This document shows, piece after piece, positions 9,641 to 21,427 of a stretch of DNA of 64,000 nucleotides. The translations under genes were made by a program, and so were the position numbers. A model generated the notes under the pieces. That model was not told where the DNA came from and made no database searches. It saw only the letters and a list, made by a program, of their open reading frames with translations. The stretch is from Pogonophryne albipinna. Lineage: Eukaryota; Chordata; Actinopteri; Perciformes; Artedidraconidae. Location: assembly GCA_028583405.1 (NCBI GenBank), contig CM053246.1, forward strand, positions 8,107,605 to 8,171,604. Direction: 5' to 3'. Position 1 is the first letter of the stretch. Each line of letters starts with the position of its first letter.

Positions 9641-10727
9641 ATTAGTGGCGTGTAACGGTATACGTATTCGTAACGAAATTATTCGGTATGGACCCTTTGG
9701 TTCGGTACACGTGTGTACCGAACTAATATAACGTTAAACGTAAAAAATTGAGAACGTAAACAACTTTTTGGAAGTAATCTCAGGTGCTGCGTCGCAGCGT
9801 TCAGTGTAATTTGCTCACATTGGGTTCAACGCGTCATAGAGCGACCAAGTCATTTCATTGGACGAGAGGCATACTGGTCACAGAGCTGGTCACAGGGATG
9901 CGTTCAAATTTAGTCAGTAATTTGAGGAACTGTCGAAATGGCGAACGCAGATAAAGTTGAGCTCGAAAATCCTCCAGCATCATTGAAGTCTCCGGTTTGG
10001 TAACATTTTGGTTTCGCAGTTACGTACAAGGATGACGGACAAAGACAGGTGGACCGAACCAAAGCTGTTTGTCGGCATTGTTCAAATAAAATTGGTTACG
10101 CGGCTGGCAATACATCAAACTTGCACACTCATTTGAAAAGGCATCACCCGAACGTTAATATCACCGGTACCAAAAGAAAAAAAACTGAAGTGCAAACCCA
10201 ACTCCTGCTAGCATTTAAGCCTCCAACACTCGCAAAAAGTTCAGACCGAGCTATTACAAACGCCAAATATCCTTATGTTGCCATGTTAGCAAAGCGCTAC
10301 CTGGCTGTATCTGCTACCTCTGTCCCTAGAGAGGGTGTTCTCCACAGCAGGAGACATTGTTAGTGCCAGCAGATCTGCCCTTTCGGCAAGCAATGTGGAC
10401 AAGTTCATTTTTCTTAAAAAAAACATGAACATACAATGACAAGCAAGTCCTAATGTCAAGCTGGCTGCTTAGGTACTAGTACAGTACAGTTCAAATACAG
10501 ATTATTTCAGTTCATCGAAATGCTGCACCTTAATGTTTATTTTATTATATTTTGTATTTATTTGAGTGAATACATTATTCACAGTTTAATAATAATTAAA
10601 ACCCCCAAAAAAATATGTTATGGTTTGTGATCATTTTTGCTGCTGTACCGAAAACGTACCGAACCGTGACCTAAAAACCGAGGTACGTACCGAACAGAAA
10701 TGTTTGTGAACCGTTACACCCCCAATA
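9641..10727 (+). mobile_element. Internally deleted hAT transposon (BED-finger type)
   Basis: The ends GGCGTGTAACGGTATACG (left) and the reverse complement of GAACCGTTACACCCCC (right) share the GTGTAACGGT core typical of a hAT group. Inside are an N-terminal BED finger and a C-terminal hAT dimerisation segment with the middle of the transposase missing. The element abuts the AATCGCG repeat on its left. Confidence 0.7.
10049..10430 (+). pseudogene. hAT transposase relic, BED finger joined to C-terminus
   Basis: The frame 10049-10363 starts with a BED zinc finger. Cys8 and Cys11 (CRHC) with His28 and His33 (HLKRH) give the C-x2-C...H-x4-H ligands that bind DNA. After about residue 75 the sequence jumps to YPYVAMLAKRYLAVSATSVP, the start of the hAT C-terminal dimerisation region. 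A frameshift near 10330 puts the continuation (VFSTAGDIVSAS, then NVDKF) into another frame up to about 10430. The catalytic RNase-H-like core is absent, so this copy could only have moved with enzyme supplied in trans. It resembles ZBED1-like proteins but is not a host gene. Confidence 0.75.
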
Positions 10728-11290
10728 TATATATTTTTTTATTTTGGTAATTGAGACAGGAAAAGGCAAACCAGGACTTATCGAATAGACAAGACACAGC
10801 TGGAGGGTGCAGCCAAAAACACAAGGGCAGCAGGCCGATTACACAACGGATCAGGGCAGGAAATCACAAAACAATGAAGTAAAACTAGACAACACAGGGA
10901 TAGAAAACAAGAAACACAAAAACCAAGTTCATGAAAACAGTTTTTTGTTTTGTTTACATTTAGTTTTAAACTAAAATAAAAAGTGCCATGATTAAAAAAG
11001 CAACATCCAGCCTGGAATCCATCAGTACTATGTCCCTCTACTACGGTACAGATAGGTGGTAATTACATGCTTTGAATTGATTGGATTATTTATATTTATC
11101 ACTATACAAACATTTGTAAGTATTTACAGTATATTTGCAGTTGTATATTACATATAATTCCAATGGCACAATTGGTAGTAAATAGCATATGCTTAATCTG
11201 TGTTAGAGTTATGTGTCGGAGGAAAATCGCGGACTAGGCTAGTTGACAAAATCCGGACCTCCTTCTGAACATTATAACTTATTAACTTTT
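10728..11290. other. Non-coding sequence, nothing recognised
   Basis: Purine-rich sequence (10740-10930) suggests the edge of an unidentified retroelement. The rest is AT-rich without features. Confidence 0.4.
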
Positions 11291-12460
11291 TACATTACAT
11301 TACATTTAGCTGACGCTTTTATCCAAAGCGACTTACAATAAGTGCATTCGACCAAGAATATATAAACTTGAGGAAAACAGAATCATATAAGTACATCAGG
11401 TTTCATAGAGCCAAAAAATGTCAAGTGCTACTCAACTGGCTTTAGATAAGCCAGTCCTTTATTAGTATATAAGTGCTTTGTTAGTAATTCTTTGTTAGTA
11501 ATTATATCGCTCGAAGTCGAGTCGAAAGAGATGAGTTTTCAGTCTGCGCCGGAAGATGTGTAGGCTTTCTGCTGTCCTGATTTCAATGGGGAGCTCATTC
11601 CACCATTTTGGAGCCAGGATAGCAAACCAACGTGTTTTTGCTGATGGGAACTTGGGTCCCCCTCGCAGTGCGGGTGCAGCGAGCCGTTTGGCCGATGCAG
11701 AGCGGAGTGCACGTGCTGGGGTGTATAGTTTAACCATGTCCTGGATGTAGGAAGGGCCAGATCCATTCGCGGCATGGTACGCAAGTACCATTGTCTTGAA
11801 GTAGATTCTAGCAGTTACTGGAAGCCAGTGAAGTGAGCGGAGGAGCGGAGTGGTGTGGGAACATTTAGGAAGGTTGAAGACCAGACGAGCCGCTCCATTC
11901 TGGATGAGCTGCAGAGGTCGGATGGCACATGCAGGTAGACCAGCCAGGAGGGAGTTGCAGTAGTCTAGGCGTGAGATGACGAGAGCCTGGGCCAGAACCT
12001 GCGTCACTTTCTGGGTCAGGAGGGGTCGTATCCTCCTGTTGTTGTAAAGCGTCTATCTGCAGCAGTGGGTTATAGCAGCGATGTTTGCAGTGAAGGACAG
12101 TTTGTTGTCTAGGATCACACCCAGATTCCTTGCAGTCTGAGTCGGGGAAACAACAGAGGTGCCGATGTTGATTGTTAGGTCAAGAGTGGGACAATCTTTT
12201 CCCGGAAGGAAAAGCAGTTCAGTCTTGTCAAGGTTGAGCTTGAGGTGATGAGCAGACATCCACTGAGAGATGTCAGCTAGACAAGCAGAGATGCGTGCGA
12301 CGACCTGGGTCTCTGAGTGTGGAAAGGACAGAATTAATTGGGTGTCGTCAGCGTAGCAGTGGTATGAAAAACCATGCGGGCTAATGACTGATCCGAGCGA
12401 GTTTGTGTACAAAGAGAAGAGGAGAGGACCAAGAACAGAGCCCTGATGAACTTTCTTCGT
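11291..12460 (-). mobile_element. L2-type LINE, 5'-truncated
   Basis: The 3' end lies at 11291 with the tail repeat ACATTACATTACATTT and the conserved CTTTTATCCAAAGCGACTTA. Coding sequence for the last part of the reverse transcriptase follows in minus orientation up to about 12460, where the match to the element stops abruptly. The 3' tail is shared with the fragment at 5355-5583. Confidence 0.85.
11495..12460 (-). pseudogene. L2 LINE reverse transcriptase, C-terminal part
   Basis: The enzyme reverse-transcribes the element at its target. The frame that ends at 12053 carries [19 protein letters not shown], followed by the catalytic box CYADDTQL, then [11 protein letters not shown] and [14 protein letters not shown], the classic order of L2/CR1-group RT motifs. 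A frameshift near 12050 passes into the frame 12007-11495, which begins MTQVLAQALVISRLDYCNSL, continues through LHWLPVTARIYFK, and ends at a natural-looking C-terminus (LFRLDFERYNY). The N-terminal half of RT and the endonuclease are missing. Truncation plus frameshift make it non-functional. Confidence 0.85.
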
Positions 12461-13592
12461 GATAATGCAATTATAATGGGTTTTGAAGAAATACACACGT
12501 GACCGTAACTCTTTCTGCAGACGTTTGCATTTATACTTCCGTACACGTGCCCTGGAGGCGTTCCGTCACATTGAACGCTTCTTGACCTTCACCAAAGTTC
12601 ACTATCAAGTGAGGGGAGTTTTACCACTGGTCTCTTTCCCAGTTGTAACCTCACATCTCATTAGCTTCAGGCAATGTGAATAATAATTAACCTTAACCTA
12701 CAAGTGGCCCCTTTGTTCGACCTGACACACATACACAGGCTCAGAGCGAGAGAGTGGGACCCATATACAGACATGCGCACTAGTATTAGCAGCAGAGTCC
12801 GCTACTCTTCTCCACATGAAGTTACACACTCATTCAGATGGAAACACTGTACTGACAGTGTACACACCCTAACATTACACTATTATTATACTGTATTATA
12901 CCAAGCATTATAGCACTATACTTTGAACACTCATCATTCCCCATTATGTTCTAATAATGAGCATTTCTTAAAGAAATGTTCTACAACATATGTAGGCGTC
13001 TTTGTAAATGTAAACATTCCCAGGTCCCAAAAAAAGGAGAACCCCTGATATGTAATGACTAAAACTTCAAAATATGATAGATATATAGGTAACAGAGTCA
13101 ATAGTCCTTTATATTAAAATAAATAACATAGATATATACTCCTCATGTTGATCAACGTGGATTGTATTTTAAACGGGCAGTGGTTTAGGACCTGTGCTGA
13201 TTCGTTGTAGCAGTGTGCTCATGGAAACACAATGTGAAACAGCACAGTTTGACACATGATCCGTGTCAGCAGCAGGTGAATAACAGCCATGATGGCGGCG
13301 GGCAGTTCAGGCGCGGTGGCGGCGGTCTATCTCTGCATGATTGTTCTGAATCTTGGGCCTCTGTTTGACTACACCACTAGTCTTGCCCCCTTGGTGAAAC
13401 AACGTGTTGGGGATACATCGTTATCTGCACCAGCAATGTCGCCGAATGCCAAGCATTTCGGCCATGGTCGGCATGTTGTCTATAGTTCGTTCGTCTGGCA
13501 CTCCTGGCAGACTCTCTCAAACACAAAAAGGGGACTAAAAACGAAAAGAGGAGAGTGTCGGGCTGTTGGCTGTGCTGTCTCTTGCTCTCGGG
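12461..13592. other. Unassigned sequence with a possible start of an ORF
   Basis: 12504-12700 is a GC-richer block without known match. 12900-13270 is AT-rich. A + frame at 13289-13645 starts MMAAGSSGAVAAVYLCMIVL, a plausible signal or membrane segment next to a CG-rich stretch, but the frame then runs into the hAT at 13593 and no splice signals decide the matter. I do not recognise a gene. Confidence 0.3.
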
Positions 13593-14536
13593 CATGGGCG
13601 GCGCCAGGATTTGTTAGCTGCAGTAGCTTAGCAATTGCTATATGACAGCACGGCGTTGCTAGTTAATTCTCAAAATAAATAAACAAACAATACCAGTGGG
13701 CCAAGCACGAGCCTGTTCATATTGTAGCGTTCACCGCTATTGAAGATCACAGACCACGAGCCTTCAATGTCGAAAACGTTCTCTTTATTTTCTGGTATTG
13801 ACGGCCACAGCCACGCCTTACAGAACCAATCAATAGTATAACACTCATTAGGACTTTTCCCCACACTCGAACACAACTCCTACCGTCTCGTACTCCCTCC
13901 ACACTCACACCGAAAACGCACATACCTGGAAGGGGCGGTCTCTCCCTAACTCCCACCAACAACATTGCCTAAATAACTTTACAAATGTACAAGTTTTTAG
14001 TCCCAGTCCGCCACTGAACGTAGCTATTATGTAAGGGGCTGGTATATATATATATACTAACTGTGCTTTCCCCCCAAAAAAGTTGTAAATCAAACAAGTG
14101 AAGTACATGTTATGTTATAAAGCCGTGGAGGGGGGTAGTTTATAAACCAAAGAGTAACCGCCCTTACGGGACGCTCTAATAAGTAAAGCGAACGCACCCG
14201 CAAGGACACCTGGCCTCCTATTGGTTGAGGGATTTTGACAGGGTTGTTGCACAAAAGATCCGAGCGCACACAGAAGAAATCTGAGAGCAGACATTTCACG
14301 AGCGCACAGAAACAGCCTGAGTGCGAGGAGAAGGCTTTAAGCTGGAACACAGGAAATCTGTAAGCAGCAATATATCTGAGTGCAAGCGTACAGTTTGAGC
14401 AGAAGCAGAGCAAATCTAAGTGCAAATATAGTATAAATATATATAGATACATTTTCATAACAAAACAATGGGGTTGCTAAGCCGTTGCTAGGCCAATTGT
14501 TGGAGTTGCTACAGCAACCCCCTGGCGCCACCCCTG
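13593..14536. mobile_element. Non-autonomous hAT element with 8-bp TSD
   Basis: The left end CATGGGCGGCGCCAGGATTT and the right end CCCCCTGGCGCCACCCCTG (inverted) are flanked by a perfect direct repeat CTCTCGGG at 13585-13592 and 14537-14544. The length is 944 bp. The interior is non-coding and includes a GGTATATATATATATAC stretch near 14040. An 8-bp TSD and CAGGGGTG-like ends are diagnostic for hAT. Confidence 0.85.
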
Positions 14537-14544
14537 CTCTCGGG

Positions 14545-14957
14545 AGATGTCCACCCGTGTCCGGGTCCCGGCGTCAGTTCCATCGACTGGATTAAAAAAA
14601 TCGATGTATCCATAGATCTCTTCATTTTGCTCTCACAGTGCACCAGATTGATGCTTTTAACTTCAATATTTAAAAAAATATCTTCCCGGGGGAGCAGACC
14701 CCCGGACCCCCCTATGTTAGGTCCACTCCCCACTTATAAAAATAGTACTTTACCCCTGCTTACACCTATATGCCGGGGGCTGATTATCGAGCCTTCATTG
14801 TAACAGTCGCAGGTACACTGTGTATTTGCGTGGGGATTGTTGCAGTATAAAATAGCGACCGGGACATTAATGGGAAACCCTACATGTTTGAGCACCCTCT
14901 ATGAAATGTCAAGCTACCCCACAGCACCCCCAAAAGAAATATCTGGCGCCGCCACTG
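14545..14957. repeat. hAT-type fragment ending GGCGCCGCCACTG
   Basis: This shares the block GTGCACCAGATTGATGCTTT and TTTACCCCTGC...TATATGCCG with the hAT at 36180-37300 (36930-37150). It ends at 14957 with TCTGGCGCCGCCACTG, a typical hAT terminus. No matching left end or TSD was found. Confidence 0.5.
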
Positions 14958-15172
14958 AGCCTGCAACCCTGTTTTGAAGAAATGTGCAGTGCAAAACAGG
15001 CTCATTGCAGCCACTAATGCTGTAATAAGACACACTTTTCTGACAAATATCAGCATTTTCTTTCTTTTGATTTTTTTGCACAGATTGCAAAGTGGCAAAG
15101 TATTATAACTTATTGTTCTAGCAAAGGGATTGCACAATTATATTTATTTTTTTGAGCACACAGACTTATGGA

Positions 15173-16550
15173 TAGGGTTGGGTACCGGTTCCAACATTTC
15201 GATTCCAACGGCATCATTTAGAAATGTGAATTTCGGTTCCGCTTTTCGATGCCTGAGGAAATGTTTCTCGCTGCTCTCCGAGCCTACTGTATGACTGCGG
15301 CGGGGCGGGAAATGTAGCGTTGTACCCATTGTACCTACACTTCCTACACATAGCGTAACCATGTTCGCCTAGGGCGCCAGATCTGTGGAGGCGCTGCGCT
15401 GACAGCTCTGGGAGGGAAAAAAAATGTTTTGACCGTTGGTGCTCATCCTAATGTTCGGCCTTGATGTAACAACATTCATAATTAAGTAAATGTAACACCC
15501 TTTTCATCCCGGTTACACTTTTCATTTGCCCTGTACGATGGGCGCTGTAAGTGATGAAAATGGGGGATGTTGGCTTATCTGGCACCCGCAGCTCACAGCC
15601 AATGTGCGAGTGAGCGAGCAAGGGAGAGAGGGAGGGTGCACCGGTATGCGCGCTGTTGTTATAAGCATCTGGTGCTAGCTGCTCTAACGGAAGAAGAAGA
15701 TGTTTCTACAATGATGTGGAGGAGAGTCCTCTCCAGTCAGACTGAGAGGCTGATAACTACAGCTCAGTGAGGTAAAGGACTCTCTCAGTGTTTAGATAGT
15801 TCACTTTAGTCTAAGTTATCTCAGTGGGTCTCAAACGTTTTGATCACAATGTATGTAAACACATATTTCCAAGGCACTCCTTTATAATTATTGGGATAAA
15901 ACAGGTTTGAAATCATTCCAATGTATACTATAGGACAGTAAACCAGACATATCGTTTTAAACTGGAGAGATACAAAAATATGCATAAATAAAATTGTAAA
16001 ATAAGATATGAATGAACAACAAAAATAAAATACGTTACATGTATTTGTTATTGGCTATGGTAGGTTATTGGTTATGTTCACATACTTATTTAATTATTAA
16101 AATGTAAACCGATCTTTTTCATATGGGTGTTTAGAGTTGTACCCCCTAGATCTAGTCTCTTGTAATTATGCTTAAAGTGCACCAGATTGAAGCATTTTAC
16201 TTTCAAATGTTCAAACATTTCTTCCCGGTATGCCTGAGAAGGCATATATGCTTGTTTTTCTCAACAAGAACTGTTCTTTAAAAGTTGGACTCTTGCACTG
16301 TTGTAGCTTCAGTGGTTCTCAGGTTACAGTTACATAACAGTGAATATAAACAGACTGATTAATGTGAATATTACTGTAAACTAACCTGTGTAAAAGTTTC
16401 TCGAATAAATGTAATTTTTTTGGTGGAAGAAGCATGTATCATTTTTTTACCCTGCCCCTCAAAGAATCGGGATTGAGAATCGTTAAGAACCGGAATCGAA
16501 AAGTAGAATCGGAATCAGAATCGTGGAAATTCAAACGATACCCAACCCTA
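15173..16550. mobile_element. hAT element with perfect 8-bp TSD, chimeric interior
   Basis: The ends are TAGGGTTGGGTACCGG and (inverted) GATACCCAACCCTA. The direct repeat CTTATGGA flanks it at 15165-15172 and 16551-16558. The length is 1378 bp. No transposase is visible. The interior from about 15360 is homologous, in inverted orientation, to the right end of the large hAT at 37590-37953, so the element contains sequence of a second hAT family. Confidence 0.85.
15360..15770 (+). repeat. Segment shared (inverted) with 37590-37953
   Basis: Both copies contain TTCGCCTAGGGCGCCAGAT, TGTTACATCAAGGCC (reverse complemented), GTACGATGGGCGCTGTAAG and GCAGCTAGCACCAGAT in matching order. The 15-kb copy lacks the CAGGGCCGG terminus. 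Confidence 0.75.
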
Positions 16551-16599
16551 CTTATGGAGCATTGTTTTATTATCACTGTTCTAGCAAAGTGATTTTTTT

Positions 16600-16730
16600 A
16601 TTTTCTCACGTTCATATTGTATTTTATTAAATGGTAACTTGGCCCATTACGTGACTATTTGTGTTGGGGGGGTCTGACTTTTTTTTTTCTCCAAAGGGGG
16701 GGCCTGACAGAAAAAGTGTGAGAACTACTG
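16600..16730. repeat. Right terminus of a hAT-like repeat
   Basis: The sequence ends GAAAAAGTGTGAGAACTACTG, the characteristic 3' end of a common hAT group. The left end was not located. Confidence 0.45.
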
Positions 16731-16736
16731 CTCTAA

Positions 16737-17515
16737 TGCATTGGACAAGGTTCAACACTGGCTGAACAACATTTGCTTACAGTTAAACGTAAAAAAAACA
16801 GTATGCATGATACTCAGTAAATGACCAGTCAAAATCGAAGGATTCAACCTATTTTTAAACGGAGCAGAAATAGAACTAGTCTCCCACTTCAAGTATCTTG
16901 GAGTCATACTGGACTCGAACCTGACTTTTAAGAAACAGATCAAGAAAGTATCCAACACTATTAAATTCAACTTGCAAAATGTTAAACAAATCAGAGCCTT
17001 CTTAACTGTCAATGCTGCAAAGTCATACCTCCACTGTATGATTCTATCCCACATTGAATACTGTTTTAAAACTGGTCGTTTGCTTGTGCCACAAACCTGA
17101 AGCCAATAGAACAGCTGTACAAGAGAGCTATCAAGGTGTTTGACAGAAAGCCTTATTCATACCACCACTGTACCATCCTTGAAAAACACAATTTCTTGAG
17201 TTTTGACAATTTTAAGTCTTTTAAAAGTATGTGCTTTTTTTTATAAATGTTTACATGGGCTGCCCCCCCCCTCCTTTGGGGAATTCATCCACAAAAAACA
17301 CACTGGACGCTGCACTAGGTCAGAAACTAGAGGAGACTGTGAAGTCCACCGTAGACGGACCACTTTTGGACAAAATGTCCTCTCCATTAAAGGCAGCTCA
17401 TTGTGGAATAGCCTACGAACTGAGATACGGGATTGTCCCACTCTCAATAGTTTTAAAGGTCAACTCAAAGAATGGTTGAGAAACAAACAGACGTGCAATC
17501 ACCGCTAAATGCACT
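16737..17515 (+). pseudogene. LINE reverse transcriptase C-terminal relic
   Basis: Plus-strand frames read LDKVQHWLNNICLQLNVKKT, then FKYLGVILDSNLTFKKQI, and later FYKCLHGLPPPSF. The frame 17203-17508 ends SSLWNSLRTEIRDCPTLNSF...LRNKQTCNHR, which is a typical LINE RT thumb and C-terminus. In the intact enzyme this region supports target-primed reverse transcription. Stops at about 16820 and 17100 and at least two frameshifts split it. The catalytic YADD box lies upstream of what is preserved. The clade is uncertain (CR1/L2/Rex-like). The minus-strand frame 17054-16752 is a shadow. Confidence 0.65.
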
Positions 17516-18087
17516 TTAATACAGGGGTATCTCCTCTTGCACTTTAGGCAAGGCAAGTTTATTTATATAGCACCTTTTCAGCATGCGACAATTCAAAGTG
17601 CTTTAAAAAATATAAACATTTAAGAATGTAGCTGTGTGGTAAATACTTGTGTGTGCTGCTCTCGCTCTTTTGCACTTTTTGCATATCATGTATTTGTTTT
17701 TGCTATGTGTATAATTGTCATGTTCTTAAATGTTTTATGTGAGGGACTGCGGATGGAAATTAGCTCCAAGCTAAAATCCGGCATATTTACACTATTTGCA
17801 TTTTTTTGTTTAAAGTGTTCATTAATGTGCATTGTCCCTGCTAAATAAACGATTAAATGAAAATGAAAAAAATGATCAAGAGAGTAGCATAATGATGATT
17901 GTCCGTCACCAGTTGAATGGGTAACATTGATGAAAATGTCATCCAATCAACCGCAGTGAAGTATCAGAGCAATGATAAAAGGCTGGGTCAAATAATCGAA
18001 AACAACCGGACTGAACTACATAATCATTTAATTGTCAATTTCATTCTCAAGTGGACATTGGAGAGCCAGTCCAAACACTGGTTTATT
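17516..18087 (+). other. LINE 3'UTR with a short teleost repeat
   Basis: Non-coding sequence follows the LINE stop. 17553-17612 (TTTATTTATATAGCACCTTT) is a widespread fish repeat motif. An AT-rich tail (AATAAACGATTAAATGAAAA) at 17842-17870 may be the LINE 3' end. 17880-18087 is the flank into which the large hAT inserted. Confidence 0.45.
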
Positions 18088-18749
18088 AGGATAAGCAGGG
18101 CCGGTTCTATCCAATTTGATGCCCTAGGCGAGATTTTAGCTGGCTAGTATAATGCTTAAATCTGGTGCACTTTGAGCAAATATTACTAGAGGCCAGATCT
18201 AGGGCATGGTTGGGCAACTTGGATGGTGGTGGGGGCCGCATATTCACTTGGAACACACACACTCACAAATTCCATGTTTTGTATGTAATTATTAACAAAT
18301 ATACTAAGTCTGACATCTTCATTCTTTCTGCGGTTTATTCCACTCACGTGCACGCGCCCACCTGCTGCTTCCTTTACTGGAGTTACAGCGGGGCGCCGAG
18401 TGTGGGACAGTGTTCTCTCCTCTGAGGATGAGCAAGAAGCAGCATACGCTTTGCCAAGCTGCGACTTCTCCTCATCCACGTGACCGAGGAAATTGATCCA
18501 AAGAGCCCTTCCGTAAACACGGGGGCTGGGCAGAGGTTCTCTGCCCAGCCTGCTGCCTGTGGGAGCAGATGGGCTGCCAGGCTCTCATCACGGGGGGGCA
18601 CGCCGGGACACGCTGTGTCCGTGCGGCCCTGCACCCTGAGGCTTCCCACCATACCAGCCACTGGAGCCTTCGCCTTCAGTGGCTGTCGCCACGACGCCTC
18701 CACACACTGCCAGATATCTGGCAACGGGGGCGAAACAAAGGCTGGCTGC

Positions 18750-19144
18750 TGTTGGAACAGATATCTCTGCTCCGCGCCGATCCTATATGTGTTTGCTTTA
18801 AAAGAAGGAAAACTCTGGAGATCTTAAGCAGAAGGTACTCTCATCCACCTAGCCCACTGTCCTGCATACCTACACCTCCCCCACAGAGCAATAACACCTG
18901 TTTACTCCAAGTACCCCAGAATGTTTGAGCAAGTTTAGTCCTCACATTTATGAAAGGATAAAACAGAGAAATCAATACAAAACACAAACACAGGTATTGT
19001 TTGAACAGTATTCACTTAACTGCTACTATTGATAATTTCCAGAGAAACTCAAGGGGCCTCTTTTAATATCTGGAAGTTGCAACAAGACTTTCTGCCATTT
19101 CAAATGTAACACACTTCCCAAATATCAGATGATAATAATCTTCA
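18750..19144 (-). repeat. ERV-A 3' LTR, internally deleted
   Basis: 395 bp. It matches the 5' LTR at both ends but lacks the equivalent of 35213-35763 (551 bp). Over the shared part I count three substitutions and two single-base indels. Confidence 0.85.
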
Positions 19145-19161
19145 ATCCCCCTTTTTATCTC
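19145..19161 (-). promoter_or_regulatory. ERV-A polypurine tract
   Basis: On the minus strand GAGATAAAAAGGGGGAT directly precedes the 3' LTR. Such tracts prime plus-strand DNA synthesis in retroviruses. Confidence 0.7.
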
Positions 19162-19427
19162 ATTCTCAAGAGATAAACTTACACAAGGCATTTTGAAACA
19201 TATCTACTATCATTCTTTTCTACTGTGTCTGTCCCCCAATATTGTATACATCTATCAGAAACTGAGACCCAAAGTACTTGAAATCTTTGGGAACAGAACA
19301 CCACTTTCCATGGCAGTGAAGGAACCATGAGAGGGCAACCTGAGAGCTAGAAAGCAGTCTCCTTGTGTGGTGAATCATCAGCCCCCCCCCCCCCCTCTGA
19401 TAGGGAGGGGGAGATGCGGCTTTCCCT

Positions 19428-19817
19428 TCACTGGTGGAACTGATCAGAGAGAAGTAGACTCCTCTGCTGCCTCGACAAGTCCCCCAGCCCGCTGACAGCC
19501 GCTTCCAAGTAGTCTGCTGTAAGGATGTCTTCAGGGTCGTTCTCGTCCAGTCCACTGATGACAGCTTCCGAGTCGACCTCCTCTGCGAGGGCCACGTCCA
19601 TCCTGATGTCGTCCCCGGTCCTACCAGGTGGTTTCCCCGCCGCACACTGGCTCCCGTGGTACGAGCTGTCCCCCTTTCCTCCTATGCGGACGGCATGAGA
19701 GATCCGCTGGGTCACTCGGTCGGGGACGGAGAGCCTGGGGTTGAGCCACTTTGTCCTGATGACCTTCAGCCAGACGAACTCCGCTGTCTCCGCTGTGTCC
19801 GCCTCCTGGGTCCCCAA
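19428..19817 (-). pseudogene. ERV-A pol, integrase C-terminal fragment
   Basis: The minus-strand frame contains EFVWLKVIRTKWLNPRL, then VTQRISHAVRI and a short SYHGSQC stretch. This resembles the SH3-like C-terminal domain of gammaretrovirus-like fish integrases, where a W-K-V-x-RKW-EPR block is followed by a threonine/serine-rich strand and a YH-C ending. The domain binds DNA during integration. The catalytic core and zinc domain are not upstream, where only 1.6 kb of unrecognised sequence precedes the ERV-B insertion. The frame runs on for about 60 acidic residues after the domain. The assignment rests on this motif block only. Confidence 0.55.
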
Positions 19818-19861
19818 GCCTTTGGCATCACCAACCTGTGTGGAGAAATCTGATACAAATC

Positions 19862-21427
19862 CCTCAACCCTACGCTCAGGGCTCCGGGGCCCTCCGCTGT
19901 TTGACCCACCACTGCGTAAGCCGCTTGGAGCCTGTTGGTGGGGTGTCTTAAAACAACAGACGTCTGTGAACAGGTTTTCTAAATTAATTGTAGACCTCCT
20001 ATCTGCCAGTGCAGCTTCAGAATCTTAATACTTGGCCTATGGCAACAAAACAAAACTCCAACATCTTTAGGTGAACCAAATAACATATTTCAATAGCTCT
20101 GAATTTTTGACAAGCATCTGTGTTTATTTTTAAATGAAATCCCTGAGATCCTATTTAAAATCTAAATATAATATGAACTGCTAATGTTTCTGGTAAAGAA
20201 ACACACTAATGTTATGGATTCAAAAACAACCAAAATCCTGATACTGACAAAGTGAATGATTTCCTGGTGATACTGCTTCTACCGGTCAGTGCTTAGATAT
20301 TATCAAGCTGAAAAAATTAATACAGAATTCCAACAAACTGTCATCAAATGTCTTTCTATTATGAATTTAGATGAAATGTATATCCCCATAATGACCTAAA
20401 CAATAAAGTCTATGGCTTTTGCTTCTTTACTAGGCTAGTTACATGGTGTTGTCTACATTAAATTATGTCTCATTACATTACTATGTTTTGGCTTTAACTG
20501 TAATATGTTCTTTCTACATTTCAAACCTCAGTTACTTCAATACCTGTTGAAATATTACAAAATTGCTTCATCATCACAGATCAACTTCTTCAGTATTCCA
20601 TTCTGGAATAACATCACTCACAGTAGCCCCTTGGCCACTGATTCTGCATCTGTGTTACCTGTTATAACTCAATCAATATTAGAAACATGTCAACATTCAT
20701 CAAACAGTATCTTATCCCCAGATATGGAGCAGATTAATTCTAAAACTGTCAATCAATGGTCAGATTGAACAATCGAGTTGGGGCGGCAGGTTCCTTTCAG
20801 TCCCTAAATGAAAAATGTACATTGTGAAGTTTACACTCCCCCTTTTTACACATGAACTCATGTGTAACCAAAATCCTGTATGGGAAGAAAACCTTCAGGT
20901 AATAATCGATTATAAGAAAATACCAAACATTTTCCCAAATGTACATCCATCCTTTACCACAGTAAACACTTCAGTGAAATGAAGTGTTTCTCTCCATCCT
21001 TCAGTCCTAAAAGAAACAGAATCTTCATGTTTTAGTTTGAGTTTCACATTCTGCAAACTCCTGTGGGAGTGCACAAGTGCGGTTTTCCAATTCTGTGGAA
21101 TTGTGTTGAGCCCCAGAATAATGTGTTTAGTCCAAAAACATGCTTGATTAGTCATTGTTTTAAATCATGCAGTTGCACTGATCACATGCAGACATACACT
21201 CACACTCACACTGTCAGGTTGTAAGTCTTGGTCAGGTTCACCCCAGAGTCAGTCATTGACAGTGCCTTCTCAAGTTACACTGTCGGTCAGGGTCAAAGGT
21301 CAGTTGGTCTCAGTCTTTTTGGCCATGTGTGTGCTCTGCAGAGACTTTGATATTTCAGCATAGGCCAGTATCCTTTGTCTACAAAAATCTGTCATATATG
21401 GAGCGCCATCATTTATTAATTCACGAT
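19862..21427 (-). other. ERV-A interior, unrecognised
   Basis: AT-rich sequence with small frames only (for example 21155-20910 on the minus strand). It belongs to ERV-A by position. No gag or pol motif could be read. Confidence 0.45.

Noticed and set aside
10049..10363. Host ZBED gene
   Set aside because: The BED finger is real, but it sits between hAT termini, the catalytic core is deleted and the frame shifts at the C-terminus.
13289..13645. Host gene first exon (MMAAGSSGAVAAVYL...)
   Set aside because: The start looks gene-like, but the frame runs into a hAT at 13593 and no convincing splice donor was found before it.
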